DNA from: Bimuria novae-zelandiae CBS 107.79
Lineage: Eukaryota; Ascomycota; Dothideomycetes; Pleosporales; Didymosphaeriaceae
Length of the DNA: 43,443 nt
Reading direction: 5' to 3'
Assembly (NCBI GenBank): GCA_010015655.1
Contig: ML976757.1
Coordinates: 199,305-242,747, forward strand
This document shows positions 9,694 through 20,214 of this stretch, piece after piece (positions within the stretch are counted from its first letter, which is position 1; every line of letters begins with the position of its first letter). The position numbers were made by a program, and so were the translations under genes. A model generated the notes under the pieces. The model saw nothing but the letters and a program-made list of their open reading frames with translations, did no database searches and was not told where the DNA came from.

Positions 9694-9972
9694 TGCAAAC
9701 CTCGAATAACAAAGGAAGGGCGGGTGCTTTGCTTAATATGCGACAGAAGAACCACGAATTGAATAAGAAGCTGAATAAGGTTAACGAAGAGAAACCACAA
9801 TCTCAACATTCATGACCACGCTCAAGTTCTGCAGGGTTGGCTTGACGACAAGATCAGCCGCCTCAAAGAAGAGCATGATAGGATAAGAAATTGAAAGAAC
9901 AGACTTTTGCGGCTACAACGACTGGATGAGATAAGGAGAAAATTAGAATGGCTACAAACATTCGAAAGATAG
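9694..9972 (+). pseudogene. Coiled-coil protein remnant with frame break and stop
   Basis: Two pieces of heptad-like, Lys/Glu/Leu-rich protein lie next to each other: 9694-9800 (ALLNMRQKNHELNKKLNKVN) and about 9800-9972 (VLQGWLDDKISRLKEEHDRI, then RLDEIRRKLEWLQTFER) in a different frame, the second interrupted by a TGA at about 9892. Together they look like one long coiled coil broken by an indel and a nonsense change. No motor, zinc or enzyme motif is present and no function can be given. Confidence 0.45.
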
Positions 9973-10622
9973 GTCATCTAACCTACGTTCTCAGAAACGT
10001 AATGCGTCTAGCTAGGAAAGAGCTCCCTATGAGTTTTGATGTATTTCATGTAGCAAGAATGTCGCGGAGCATTTTCCCATCGCAGTGTCTTGTCGTCTGT
10101 TATGTGGGCAGAGGCTCGCATTTTTGCGGCCCAGCCAATAAGGGTTGCGTGTATAGTGCCCTTCCAAGAATGAAGGTTAGAGATGGAACCAATGATGATG
10201 GATCTGGCACTAATAAAGCTTATCAGATGACCGATCTCGTGCATTGTCATGTGCATTGTCATGTGCCAGAAGGCTCGTCCATAGCAATTATACGTTGCAG
10301 GGAGTCGAATTTGTTTCTCAACATGACAGCCTTGGGTTACAAACTCTATGGTGATGAAGGCAAAGTCATACGCATGACGCAGCTGTCGCCAGATTCGTGG
10401 ATGCTCCTAAGATACCAATATGACGATAGTATATCAAAGACATCTACTCGCGAAAGTGCAACACAGCATAACACGAATTGGGTGGGCAGTATCCGCAGTG
10501 ATACTGCTAGCCTTCCCCCTATCAGATCCCGCCCGCTCCACCTGCCAAACTCCCTAAAACCGGTCCTAAAAATGCACCCCAATACCCAGTCTCCGCATCC
10601 TCATCGGCAGCATACTCCATGA
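9948..10622 (+). CDS. Uncharacterised ORF, weak support
   Basis: A 224-codon frame starts at ATG 9948, overlapping the end of the coiled-coil remnant, and ends opposite the 3' end of the PD-(D/E)XK-like pseudogene on the other strand. Residues 105-165 (for example SNLFLNMTALGYKLYGDEGK) look protein-like; the last 60 residues are Pro/Ser/His-rich and antisense to the neighbouring gene, so at least that part is probably not real coding. No domain is recognised. Confidence 0.25.
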   Translation: MATNIRKIGHLTYVLRNVMRLARKELPMSFDVFHVARMSRSIFPSQCLVVCYVGRGSHFCGPANKGCVYSALPRMKVRDGTNDDGSGTNKAYQMTDLVHCHVHCHVPEGSSIAIIRCRESNLFLNMTALGYKLYGDEGKVIRMTQLSPDSWMLLRYQYDDSISKTSTRESATQHNTNWVGSIRSDTASLPPIRSRPLHLPNSLKPVLKMHPNTQSPHPHRQHTP

Positions 10623-11929
10623 GATTGCCATACAGCCTCGCAACGCGCAAGACGCCCTAGACAGACAAGGTGTCAAGGGAGGGCAGACTAGTGTCGTTGC
10701 CGAGGATTGAGACGGCGCAGGTCGATGTCGATGTATCTTTTGATAGGTCGGTAGAGTCAGGTTCAGACAGGTACGCATAATAGACCTTGTGCTCGGTGCC
10801 GACGATGGTGATACCGGGTTCGATGAAGGCACCGTGGGAAGGCTGACCATGCTAGCTCGGATTTTTTGCGCAGACTAGCCGCCATCCAGATGCTCATCTG
10901 CAGCTGTGCTTCTTAGAGGTTTCCTGATGGGGATTTGACTTCAATGCCGGTGAAGAGGGCGGCGGCTTCGGTGTACGTGTCGGAGGTATGGCTGATAGGG
11001 GTGTGGCGGAGGGTCTTGTAGAGGTTGGCATACAGAGGGTGGAGGTGTGAGTAGGACAGGCAGAAATCGGTTTTGCGGAAGACGGGGATAGGTTTAGAGC
11101 GGTAGGAGGCGGTGGTGGAGAGGTAGGCAGGCTGGATAGATTGCGATTGTCTATGTTATTAGTATGCAGAGAGGATATAAAAAGAGATACATACACGCTT
11201 TCGTGCCGAAACCGCCCACACCCATACAAGATGATAGCTAGTTGGAGCAGCGGCGTCACAACATGCAAGCACCACGCATTTTCATCCATGGTATACTCCT
11301 TTTACAAATGGGTCCCTTGAAACACGGCTTTGACGCGATCCAGCACCAGCGCAGCATTCGCTTCCTCCTCATCATAATACGCCGCGTCCTCGATTGGGTC
11401 GAACAGCAGCGACGCCTTGTACGTTGGATCCTGCTCCAGCGCATCCCTCAGACAAGCCAGAATGTATTCTCTCTCTAGCCGGTGCCGGAGACGGGTCTGC
11501 AGTGCCCGAATACGCGGCACAACGGCCTTAGGGACGTATTCGCCCGCTGCGGCCAGCGGGTGGAGGGATATGGGCGGGTGTGCGGTTCGCAGCTGGGTGA
11601 TTTGGCGCTGCGGGGAAGATGATCGCGAAGCGCTGCTGCGCACGCTAAGCGTCGTCTTCTCCGTAAGGCTCATCACGCTGCTCGCCACTGACGCGCTTTG
11701 GGCGTAATGGGCTCATCGCACTCAACGCGTGGTCGTTTGGAGGGGCTGTGTGGGCGTGATTGCTCCATGGGGCATGGGTATGAATCGCTGTGCGGCGGCG
11801 CTTGGACGGGCGCGGGTGCGAAAAGGCGGCTTCAGCGTCGCTTTCGGAATTTGCGGAGTCGCACAGCCATGCGTTGATGCGCTTTGTGGCGGCGAGGACG
11901 GGGGGTGAACAGAGGCGGATGCGTTGCAT
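10522..11929 (-). pseudogene. Fungal PD-(D/E)XK nuclease-like protein, RIP-like nonsense mutations
   Basis: The gene reads from about ATG 11929 (MQRIRLCSPP) through a basic/Ser-rich N-terminal region (PSKRRRTAIH, SASRSSSPQRQ), a helical middle, and a core with TDFCLSY and GIEVKSPSG, which fits the D...ExK signature of PD-(D/E)XK-like fungal proteins, then LQMSIWMAASLRKK and HGAFIEPGITIVG to a stop at 10522-10524. A 44-bp intron 11151-11194 has GTATGT, TACTAAT and TAG signals. Three in-frame stops (11302-11304, 10913-10915, 10657-10659) lie where Gln would fit, as expected of CpA-to-TpA changes. Two frame changes, near 11690 and near 10850, suggest indels. It is therefore probably dead. Family assignment rests on motifs only. 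Confidence 0.65.
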
Positions 11930-12147
11930 GTTGAGCCATGTATGCGATGTGGTTATTGTTATGGGGAGGGGTTGCACAGCTGCCGCGTCTAGAACCAGGT
12001 ACGGCGGCGTGCATCAGCTGCCAAGACACGGTAGGTCGGCCAACACGGTAGGCTTGGCCTTACCGATTTCATTCCAGTCAGCCTCCTAGCCTCTTGTCAA
12101 CCCACAACCTAACGTCGCGCTTCGTTGAGACCTTATATTCTCTCCTA

Positions 12148-12321
12148 ATGCATCTATGCCAGGTAGATGCGTTCTCCCGCCCATTTCGCAACAGCTGCAG
12201 TTGGCAAGAGGCCCGTCCTCCTCCCAAGAACTACCAGGCTCCGATGAATCACCGCCTTCCCAGACGCCTGCCAAGCAGTCAAGATGGTCCACAGAGGAGG
12301 ATGGACTTATCATTGAGCTAA
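12148..12321 (+). pseudogene. Truncated second copy of the Myb gene (5' end)
   Basis: From ATG 12156 the frame matches the first about 54 residues of the Myb protein at 4116 (MPGRCVLPPISQ, then SDESPPSQTPAKQSRWSTEE), with scattered synonymous and a few amino-acid differences and one extra Ser. Similarity ends abruptly at IIEL, within the first SANT repeat, at about 12321; the DNA after this point is unrelated. The copy therefore lacks nearly all of the DNA-binding region. The break lies about 58 bp before the MULE target site, so the MULE itself did not cause it. Confidence 0.85.
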
Positions 12322-12387
12322 TTAGGCGGTCTGTCCTCAGCAATCAGAGCAAGATCTATCATTACATAAGCAGAGGTTGCGAAACAA

Positions 12388-12470
12388 GGGAATTGATGCG
12401 GGCACCACCACTTTTACTAGCGGCACCACCTGACTAAGCACAATCATGACTAAGCCACCAACACCGCTTC
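12388..12470 (+). repeat. Left terminal inverted repeat of the MULE
   Basis: 83 bp, matching the reverse complement of 14466-14548 with about two mismatches. It is preceded by the target-site copy at 12379-12387. Confidence 0.95.
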
Positions 12471-12529
12471 GGCTCCCTAGCAACGGATGTTGATTGTGTC
12501 ACTATAGCTTCCCTCTGCTGAAAACTACC

Positions 12530-14389
12530 ATGGAACCTCCTCCTAAGTTGACTTATCCTAACCAAGAGGACCTTCTTTCTTCGGTGCGACAATTTGCTCT
12601 TGAACATAGCTATATTATTACGATTCGGCGCTCGACCGCAAACAAGAATGTGCTATTAGGATGCGACCTTAGTGGGAAATACCGAGATCGAATTGACGCA
12701 CCTAATAGATCTAAGCGCCAAAAGACATCTACACGATAAATTAGCTGCCCTTTTCAGCTTTATAGGGCGTGTCGCAGTGATGGAACCTGGGAGCTTAAGG
12801 TGAGGAACCCGCAGCATACACACGAGGCTAACAATCTGATAGCACATCCGTAAGCCCGCAAGTTCCTGCCTGAGCAAAAGGCAGAGATTGCTCGATTGTC
12901 TAGCCTTAATATTAAACCATAGACGATTGAAGCTATTCTACGAGATGAGCACCCTATAGCACTCTTTACTCGCCGCGATATATATAATATGCGCATAGCT
13001 ACGCGCATTAAACAACTGGAAGGAAGGACACCAGCGGAACGCCTTATAGAACAACTCTAGGCAGAAGGGAACTGGGAACACAGACTGCAATGTGATAGTA
13101 GTGGACATATAACATTTCTTATGTTCGCGCACAAGAGGTCGATTAAATATGCTAATAAATATAACAGGGTTTTCCTTCTTAACTGCACCTACAAGACCAA
13201 CCGATACCGAATGCCTTTGCTCCACATTGTTGGTGTAGCTCCCACAAATAGCAGTTTTTCGATTGCATTTTGCTTTATGCAGAATAAAGAGGCAGAAACC
13301 TATTGGTGGGCTCTACGCTCTTTCCTTTCGTTTCTCAGGTTGCTAATCAAGCCTCCTATACTATGTACCGACCGAGATCTCGCACTTCTTTCCGCCATGC
13401 AAGATAAAGTCCCTTACTTCCCACATCTCCTTTATATATGGCACATTCATAAAAATGTGCAAGCGAATTGTAAAAAGGAATTCGCTATAAACAAGGAGTA
13501 TAAAGACTTCTTTAGCCGCTGGATTAAGATTACTTCTGCGCATACAGAAGAGCTCTATGAGCAAGCGAAAAATCAAATAGCGACATTCCTTGCGACTAAG
13601 CCGCATGTGTTCCGCTACTTAGATGAGACATAGCTTATCCATCGGGAGAAATTTGTAGTGGCATGGTCCAGACAATAGTTGCATCTAGGGAATGCTGCCA
13701 CCTCACGAGTGGAGGGAGCGCATGCTGCTATCAAGCACTAGGTTACTAATTCCACAGCTAATATATTATCAGTATTCGAGCTTGTGGAGAAGAGCATTGA
13801 ATCGCAGCTTAACGCTCTTAATACGGCACTTGCTAAAGACCGCGTTTTTATTCCTGTATTCCCTAGCAAGGCGCTTTTTGCTAACATTATTCGTAGGGTC
13901 TTAAGACACGCTATTGTTCTGCTAGTTGAGCAGCATGACAAGGTTAAGCGGGCTACTAAAAAGGCTCTATTGAAACCGTGTACGAATATTTTCAGTACAA
14001 CAATGGGACTACCATGCTCACATCGAATATCCGATATACTAGAGTTAAAGTTAGCTATAGGAATTGAGGAGATACATCCTTTCTAGCGAATTAATAAGTC
14101 TCCCACCCTATACAGGTACTAAGGCGCTCTGAATGTCCTGTCATAACTATCCTAATATTCTCTGTTTCTTAGATTGATACTGGAACCTCGCCTGCTAACG
14201 CCACAGAAGCAGCGCTATTCGCCTTTCCCAGCCTCTAAAGACAAAGCCAAGAAGAGGGCACCGTCGCTATTTAAGATTAAGGAAGCTAAGGTATTAAATA
14301 GGCCGCAATAGGGGAGCGAGAAGCCGCAAGGACACAAGAAGCCTCTAACCTATTCTAGTTACTATATAGAAGGCCACACAAGAACTTAA
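12530..14389 (+). pseudogene. MULE transposase with multiple RIP-like stops
   Basis: A single reading frame runs from ATG 12530 with in-frame stops at 12737 and near 12851, 12920, 13058, 13631, 13676, 13739, 14084 and 14309. Most lie where Gln or Trp would fit. A probable 57-bp intron, 14116-14172, joins the last exon in phase. An N-terminal FAR1-like DNA-binding region is followed by the MULE core: LLNCTYKTNRYRMPLLHIVG, CTDRDLAL, the HxxxN segment WHIHKNVQ, SRVEGAHAAIKHY, and a late CSHR metal-binding remnant. The first catalytic Asp is Asn in the CTYK motif (AAC for GAC), itself a G-to-A change, so even readthrough product would be inactive. Confidence 0.9.
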
Positions 14390-14465
14390 TGTTGGAAGAG
14401 AGGTCCATAGGCGTTACGCGATTGTTGTCTTTCGAATACTATATTTGTTCGCATTGCAATGTGCT

Positions 14466-14548
14466 GAAGCGGCGTTGGTGGCTTAGTCATGATTGTGCTT
14501 AGTCAGGTGGTGCCGCTAGTAAAAGCGGTGGTGCCCGCATCAATTCCC
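14466..14548 (-). repeat. Right terminal inverted repeat of the MULE
   Basis: 83 bp, inverted relative to 12388-12470. It is followed by the target-site copy at 14549-14557. Confidence 0.95.
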
Positions 14549-14557
14549 GCGAAACAA

Positions 14558-15038
14558 CCGCTACTTATGTAATTCAACATAGTAAGCACAGCTAGGTGGT
14601 AGAGTGGAAGGCGAGAACCATACGCAATGATGAAGTGGCGTAATCCTAGAACACGCTCTCTCAACCACTGATTATCCATCCACCCGAACCTCATGTTTCG
14701 GGTTCGATATGGGCCACCTAGTGAATTTAGGGACATGATCAGCCCACACTCCACGATCAGCGCGTGGGGGCAAATTCTCTGTGCGGTCTATTCGCCTTCA
14801 GTGGGCCATTCCAACCTCCAAGCAGGTGTTAAACTTCTGTGCAGAGAATTGAGGAGAAACGCCATACAAATACGAGCCAACTCAAACTATTGTCTGCTCA
14901 ACTCCTCGCATGCCATCGCGCAGGTTTGAATCCAGGAATTCCAGTGATGAGGTCGTACAGCGTCATAGGGGCTGCAATGCCACCTCATCATCCTCAGCAT
15001 GAATCAAACGCCGCATACCTATCTGAACGAGAATCTTC
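14558..15038. other. Intergenic, nothing recognised
   Basis: Short frames only. A GGTTTGAATCC-like stretch near 14,923 resembles a tRNA T-loop but its stem does not pair. Confidence 0.3.
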
Positions 15039-15901
15039 TTAGTAATCCGTTCTATGCTCATAAAGCAAAAGATTAAAGGACAGGATAGCTGTATAGAGAT
15101 GCAGGCCTGCCTAGGTTAGCGTACAATACGTATAGATAGTGAATAAACATACCAAAAGTGCGCACTGACGAAGCATACTATTAACTTGCCTGTCTTGATA
15201 CGAGAGGACGTAAAAGACGACAGCCACAGTAAGAGTGCCCAACCCCGTAGCCGTGTTAGAAATACCAAGTGCAATTAGGAAGCGTATGTAAATCTTCTTG
15301 TGCTGTCCGGAGATCATATGCTGTTTTAATCGCCAGGCTACTACCGCTACGGAGAGCAGTGACGAAACGGTCATCCAGAGGAAAGAATCGTACGAAATCG
15401 GGACGCCTTTTTTTCTATTCTGATAAGCAAAGGGACGGGGTCCAGCAGAGAGCGCCTTACTTCGTAAAATAGACCAAGCTAGAAGTCGTTACCATCCCAT
15501 AGGTGGCATATATGAAAGGGGTGGCCCAAGGCAAAAATGCCAAATATCGTATTATTCGAGCGAGCTGTTCAATTCGTAAGCCTAAATAATAAAATCCCGG
15601 GCATACCCCTTACATTTATTCCAGTGCAGAGTTGAAGAGTGCTTAGAAGGATCGCATCAAGCCAATAGACCTTGTGCCCCAGGTTGAGACTGACGGTAAC
15701 TGCAGCAATACTCGCAGTGAACAACGCCACTTGACTGATGCCGAAAAGAAATGTGAGGGGTCTTTCTAGTTTGCTGTCTTCCCAGGGAACTGGATGCTCT
15801 CGAGATGTCTTTGGTTTTCTGCAATCAATGTATAAACATGCGAGGCTCAGAAGTAGGCCAAAAGATGAGCAAACAAGTAGGCTGCGATAGAAAAGATCCA
15901 T
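15039..15901 (-). CDS. Multipass integral membrane protein
   Basis: Four exons are joined by three short introns in correct phase: 15614-15901, 15461-15564, 15153-15414 and 15039-15110 (introns 15565-15613, 15415-15460 and 15111-15152, the last with GTATGT and GCTAAC signals). The product is 241 residues starting MDLFYRSLLV. Hydrophobic segments occur at about residues 5-25, 47-72, 78-100, 108-130, 141-160, 172-198 and 203-225, giving six or seven membrane spans, with charged loops such as CRKPKTSREH near residue 28. The layout is receptor- or transporter-like, but I recognise no family motif and do not assign a function. The end is uncertain: after the TAA the frame continues open, so a CAA-to-TAA change or a further exon is possible. 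Confidence 0.7.
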
Positions 15902-16815
15902 CTTGGAGGATGAGAGTGAGAGACATGGAGCAGGTAAGCGGAGGGGCATTTATACGTTGATTCCCCGTCGGTCTTTCGATGATAGTGTCGCTGCAAGATT
16001 ATTGCTTGAGAGGCATCAAACCAGAATTGAATCCTTGTACAATGCAGGAATTTGAGCGCTCACATTCCGAATCAAGCAAAGCTGAAGGAGCGAAAGGGCC
16101 TAAGGGGCGTCTTTGATATCCACACCGTTCGCAAGCTTGCAATACGACCGGTACTATTTCGGGCTTGTAGGGGATCTAGCAGCCTTTCCCATCAGTATCT
16201 ACGTAGCCATGCCACTGGCAGACAGTTCAGCGTTCCAAAAGGAAGCGACTCGGTGAATATCATTTGGGTAACGGCCGGGCTATCCCACGAAGCGAAAATA
16301 CCGCATTAGAAAATGTGAAAGTGGCGTTTGGCGGACTCAAGCTTGGGCACTCCTGGGCTTCAGAGGCACCGTAGGAGAAACAGTTTTAGTCGAGGTTGTT
16401 AAATCGCGGTTTGCCTCGGACGTCGGTGTTGGATTTGGCTCAGAGCTGCCACAATGCTCATATGTCGGTTTTAATGCACCATTAGGTACATGCCTGCCGT
16501 TGGAGAGATAAAAATACCTCAGAAAGCCTACAACCGTCGTGTCACTCGTGTGGCTGTGGTGGCATCCGGCGGAGAACACACGTTGTCAGTGAACACCTTG
16601 GCAAAATGCAAGCACGCCACAAGTCATGTAACACCGAAACTGGCAGCTAATAGGTACTGAACAGCTCTAAATTCGCCTATTGCATTCGGTCCTTCATTAA
16701 CGACGTGCTCCGAGGTCCACAGATAATCTATAAATCCAGCACTTCCTCCGTCTTGAGACAACCATCCCACCTATCAGTCGCAGTTCGAAACCAGCAGCCA
16801 TACTACCGTTATACT
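15902..16815. other. Intergenic, likely shared upstream region
   Basis: This lies between the divergent starts of the membrane-protein and RBR genes. Frames at 16052-16309 (+) and 16337-16579 (-) show no motif or intron signal and are treated as chance. It probably contains both promoters, but no element can be pinpointed. Confidence 0.4.
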
Positions 16816-18000
16816 ATGCTTATTAAACAGGACCTTACGACGAAGAATGAGAAGAACCAACTCGGTCCCACGCTATCGTTGGCCCGACGATCTTCGTCAA
16901 ATACACGTATGGGCAAGCTAGGACAGAAGACGACGGAGGGGTCTGGGTTCGTTCCGTATCCGGACTTGAGAGCAACCGGCACGTTCATGGCAATACTGGA
17001 CAGGGATAAGGGAGAAGCGGCTTCACTACAAGTCGGTCCATTTTCGGGAGCCTCCGGTGATCCCGGCACTCGGGGCAACCCTATAGTCCTAGATGGCCCA
17101 AGTAAGACGGCTCGTAACAGAAGGAGCGGGCTGCGCCAGATCCAAGGTACGATTGGCCAATCCACTCGTCAACTCTTAGAGGAAAGCCATAAAGGAAAGC
17201 AGCGGCAGCAAGAAACCCCTACATACAATCATGAGTGTGTAGTATGTGGACATAACCAAAGGCTGCAAGACTTTACCACTTTGGCAAAATGCTCACATGG
17301 CCCTGTCCTATGTGCGCAATGTTTCACCGCGTGGATTACAACGCAGGTTCATGAGTCAAAGGACAAGATTCGGTGTCCAGAAACCGCGTGCAGTGTTACT
17401 CTAGAGCACGCCGAGATAAAACAGTATACCTCGCTAGCAACCTTTAACCAGTAAGTACTTTCTGTGCGGAAACGGGAAGATTCTGACGAGTCACAGTTAC
17501 GATACTTATGCAACCCTAAGCTTCCTCGCTCGCGACCCGAATTTCCGTTGGTGTATGAGACCTCATTGTGGATCTGGACAGATACACGAGGGCGGGCTGG
17601 AAGGAAATATTTTCTCTTGCATAGCATGCGGGTTTCGCGTGTGCGTATTCCATGAAAGAGAATGGCACGAAGGAGAAACTTGTGATGATTTTGAGCGTCG
17701 AGTGAAACAGAAGGAAGAGCAGCGGGTGCAAGAAGCAGCAAGTGCTAAAGCTATTAGCAAGCTCACAAAGAAGTGTCCTGGGGATAGATGCGGCTGGAAT
17801 ATTGAGAAGAATGGAGGATGCGACCATATGACATGTAAGTTTCTATTAAGAAGTTGGAATGTCATGCTGATTCATGCCTAGGCGCAAGATGCAGGTATGA
17901 GTTTTGCTGGCTCTGCCTCGCCCCGTACGATTCCATTCGCCAGGACGGAAATTCAGCCCATAGAAGTGGCTGCCAATATCATTCGAGTAGGGTATATTGA
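16816..18000 (+). CDS. RBR (RING-IBR-RING2) E3 ubiquitin ligase
   Basis: Exons are 16816-17450, 17497-17834 and 17882-18000, with introns of 46 and 47 bp (GTAAGT...CAG, GTAAGT...TAG), giving 363 residues. The first ATG is 16816; the frame upstream has none. After a basic, disordered N-terminal region of about 135 residues come RING1 (from C141, CVVCGHNQ...KCSHG...CAQC...CPETAC), an IBR domain (from C231: WCMRPHCGSG, SCIACGF, CDDFE) and RING2 from C305 (CPGDRCGWNIEKNGGCDHMTC up to position 325, then CRYEFCWLC). The conserved Cys of the GGCDH motif (C320) is the expected thioester-forming catalytic residue, so the enzyme looks intact: it would take ubiquitin from an E2 and pass it to a substrate. 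The substrate is unknown. Confidence 0.88.
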
Positions 18001-18706
18001 CGAAAATGAACTACCCAAAAGGCCAACCCAAGGTTCAGAGTTGGCAAAGCAACCGGCAGGAAATCTCTGGAGTAATTTCACACAAGTGGCAGTGCATGCT
18101 TTATATAGCTTATAACCTTAACGAGTAAAGACTTAGTCGTGGCTTTAGTTTCGTCGATCGATAGAATTGTTATAGAAATAACTGGTATCGATTAATTGTA
18201 ACAGAGAAATCAGAGAGTTGATGCTCATGTGAGATATGCCAATAACGTAATATAAAGAAGTGCGTTTATGGTTTTCACTGTAACAGTAACTTACACAACC
18301 ATTTCCCCTCCAGGTTGATTGATTAATTTATTATCTCCGGCTCGCCTAGCGCTTGGATTACTTCATTCTTAACTTTAGAATAAAGCTACCTGGGGGTGCT
18401 GAAATCGAGATAACGCGGATTTGGAAGCATTAACGGTTTACGCGAGTTATTAGCGCATTCCTCTATAACATGGTCGTTAACTTTGTGATCCCATATTAAG
18501 ACAGATGACGCCTTCACTCTTCCCCGAGTCCAAAGGCTTCCTAACGAGAATATTCGCCAAATAGACATTCACGCTCTAGTGGCTTTTCACTACCGAAGGT
18601 GCTGCCTGCTCATAGCGTTGGAAGACCCGCTTAATCCTTCCGCGTTACAAACTAATTATGTGGCAGGCAGAAAAAGGGTAATGTAAACCACCATTTTAGA
18701 GAGTAT
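18001..18706 (-). mobile_element. Non-LTR retrotransposon 3' fragment within an intergenic stretch
   Basis: From 18,313 a (TTGATTGATT)-type tail is followed by AATTTATTATCTCCGGCTCGCC, the same arrangement as at 6,090, and a minus-strand frame 18386-18568 (HVIEECANNSRKPLMLPNPR) resembles the very C-terminus of fungal LINE polyproteins. The element is severely 5'-truncated, ending somewhere near 18,570-18,600. 18,001-18,312 is AT-rich and holds no gene. Confidence 0.6.
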
Positions 18707-19786
18707 ATGCCACAGAAAGTACCCGCCTTATTCTTGCTCACTTTGGCATCCTACATGTATATAAGACATAGGAATAGATACAATATTGACTATACCAACC
18801 CCTCACGCCACAGTATAGACATGGATGCGATTGTGAACAAGATACACAAGGATCTCATTGAGCTTGCCATTTCCTATCAAGGAGAGAATGCGACGCAACG
18901 CTTGTCGTCCGAATTCAGACAAGCCATCTTCTTCATCATCCCCGAGCAAATACGAACCAAGGATATGGAACAATCTGCCGAGTTAAGAGAGGAGATGATC
19001 GCCTTCTTCGAAGACAATGATCCTACGAAACCCGGGACGCCGTACATTGGCCAGCTCAAAGAGCAGGACAGTTGCTATGCTGCCAGGAAATGCAAATTCG
19101 AGTTTGGACAGACGCTTTACCAATGTACCTCTTGTAGGAAACATTTTGTGTGCGAGGGGCATAAAACCAGCACATGTATGCTATGTGTTGCTAGTAAGAA
19201 AAAGGAGAAGTCCCCAAAGAGCACAGGCGAAAGGAAAGTAAACGTGAAGGCCACAGGCAATAGGGAAGACAACAAGAACACAGTCAACAACAACGCGCAT
19301 AGGGAAGAAGAAGATGCAGAAAGGGGAGACAAAGATGCAGAAAGTGGGGATGAGGATGCAGTCAGTGGAGACGAGGACGCAGACGCCAATAGTAACGATA
19401 AATGCGAAGACGAAAGCGAAAGTGGAAACGTTGATAGTGGAGGTAAAGGCACACATTGCAGAAAAAGCGCGTCTATTAACAAAGACACAGACGAGAAAGA
19501 AGATCTACTCCCAAAGGGGAAGGAAAATGATCGAACGGCAAAGTTCCAGGTCGAAGATATTCGAAATCTCTCAATGGACGACTTTAAGTTTGAGCCAGGC
19601 ATTCTGGCTGAACTTCAGGTCTGCCAGGTGCCAACAAAATCAGGAAAGCTCGTATGGGTTGTAGTAAACGATTATGTCCAACTGAAGGAGGAGTACGTGA
19701 ATAATAAAGCTAACAGTGATGGTGATGAATCAGAGGGGTCAGAGTTTGGATGGAAGAATAGCGAGAATGCAGACATTGGAAAGTAG
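18707..19786 (+). CDS. Hypothetical protein with Cys-rich zinc-binding-like motif and acidic repeat region
   Basis: This is an uninterrupted 359-codon frame. The first methionine (18707) is followed by a hydrophobic stretch (ALFLLTLASYMYI) that could be a signal anchor; M39 at 18821 is an alternative start giving a soluble protein. About residues 123-160 contain eight Cys and a His in paired spacing (CYAARKC, QCTSCRKHFVC, GHKTSTCMLC), which looks like a zinc-binding module akin to IBR or B-box types. Residues about 165-270 are highly charged, with a short repeat DAESGDEDAVSGDED encoded by near-identical 18-bp units around 19,310-19,390. The C-terminal part (FQVEDIRNLSMDDF) is more globular. 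It lies downstream of, and on the same strand as, the RBR ligase. No known family is assigned. Confidence 0.65.
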   Translation: MPQKVPALFLLTLASYMYIRHRNRYNIDYTNPSRHSIDMDAIVNKIHKDLIELAISYQGENATQRLSSEFRQAIFFIIPEQIRTKDMEQSAELREEMIAFFEDNDPTKPGTPYIGQLKEQDSCYAARKCKFEFGQTLYQCTSCRKHFVCEGHKTSTCMLCVASKKKEKSPKSTGERKVNVKATGNREDNKNTVNNNAHREEEDAERGDKDAESGDEDAVSGDEDADANSNDKCEDESESGNVDSGGKGTHCRKSASINKDTDEKEDLLPKGKENDRTAKFQVEDIRNLSMDDFKFEPGILAELQVCQVPTKSGKLVWVVVNDYVQLKEEYVNNKANSDGDESEGSEFGWKNSENADIGK

Positions 19787-20214
19787 ATAAACAAAGAGAT
19801 AGCTGTTTCAAGAGCAACATATGGGTACTTCAAATTTAGTTTCCTGTGTACACGCAATGTGGATCAGTATAAAAAGGAAAAACGTGACATTATATTATGT
19901 GTTCTTACCTTTTTTCTCATCCTTGTGTGGACGTTTCGCCGCACGAATTTCCCGAGCGTAATGCCTATATTAACTTAGTGACACTCCATGGAGTGCTCCG
20001 TATCATGACGCGTAAGGCTTGGGCACTATCCCACACGCTATCTCGTTCTGAGCGGATATTGACGTTACACAAGAAAGGGTGCATAGCGATTAGATGATAG
20101 GATTGTCTCTGGAACAGCAATTTACATAAAATTACTAATCTAATTTCAAAGTCTCCCAAGAACGGAACCGTCATTATCCGAATGAGTAGTCTTGACGCGC
20201 CCCTCGCCCACAGA
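19787..20214. other. Intergenic, nothing recognised
   Basis: Short frames without motifs between two convergent genes. The far end lies next to the stop codon of the BTB gene at 20215. Confidence 0.35.

Larger units (their letters stand above)
12388..14548 (+). mobile_element. Mutator-like (MULE) DNA transposon, full length
   Basis: The element is 2161 bp. Terminal inverted repeats of 83 bp (12388-12470 and 14466-14548, outer bases GGGAATTGATGCGGGC) differ at about two positions. The 9-bp sequence GCGAAACAA lies directly outside both ends (12379-12387 and 14549-14557), a perfect target duplication of MULE length. Inside is one degraded MULE transposase gene. Intact terminal repeats together with a stop-ridden transposase mean the copy is defective but could still be moved by an active relative. 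Confidence 0.95.

Noticed and set aside
14895..14945. Possible tRNA because of GGTTTGAATCC
   Set aside because: The flanking bases do not form the five-pair T-stem and no acceptor stem or D-arm is visible.
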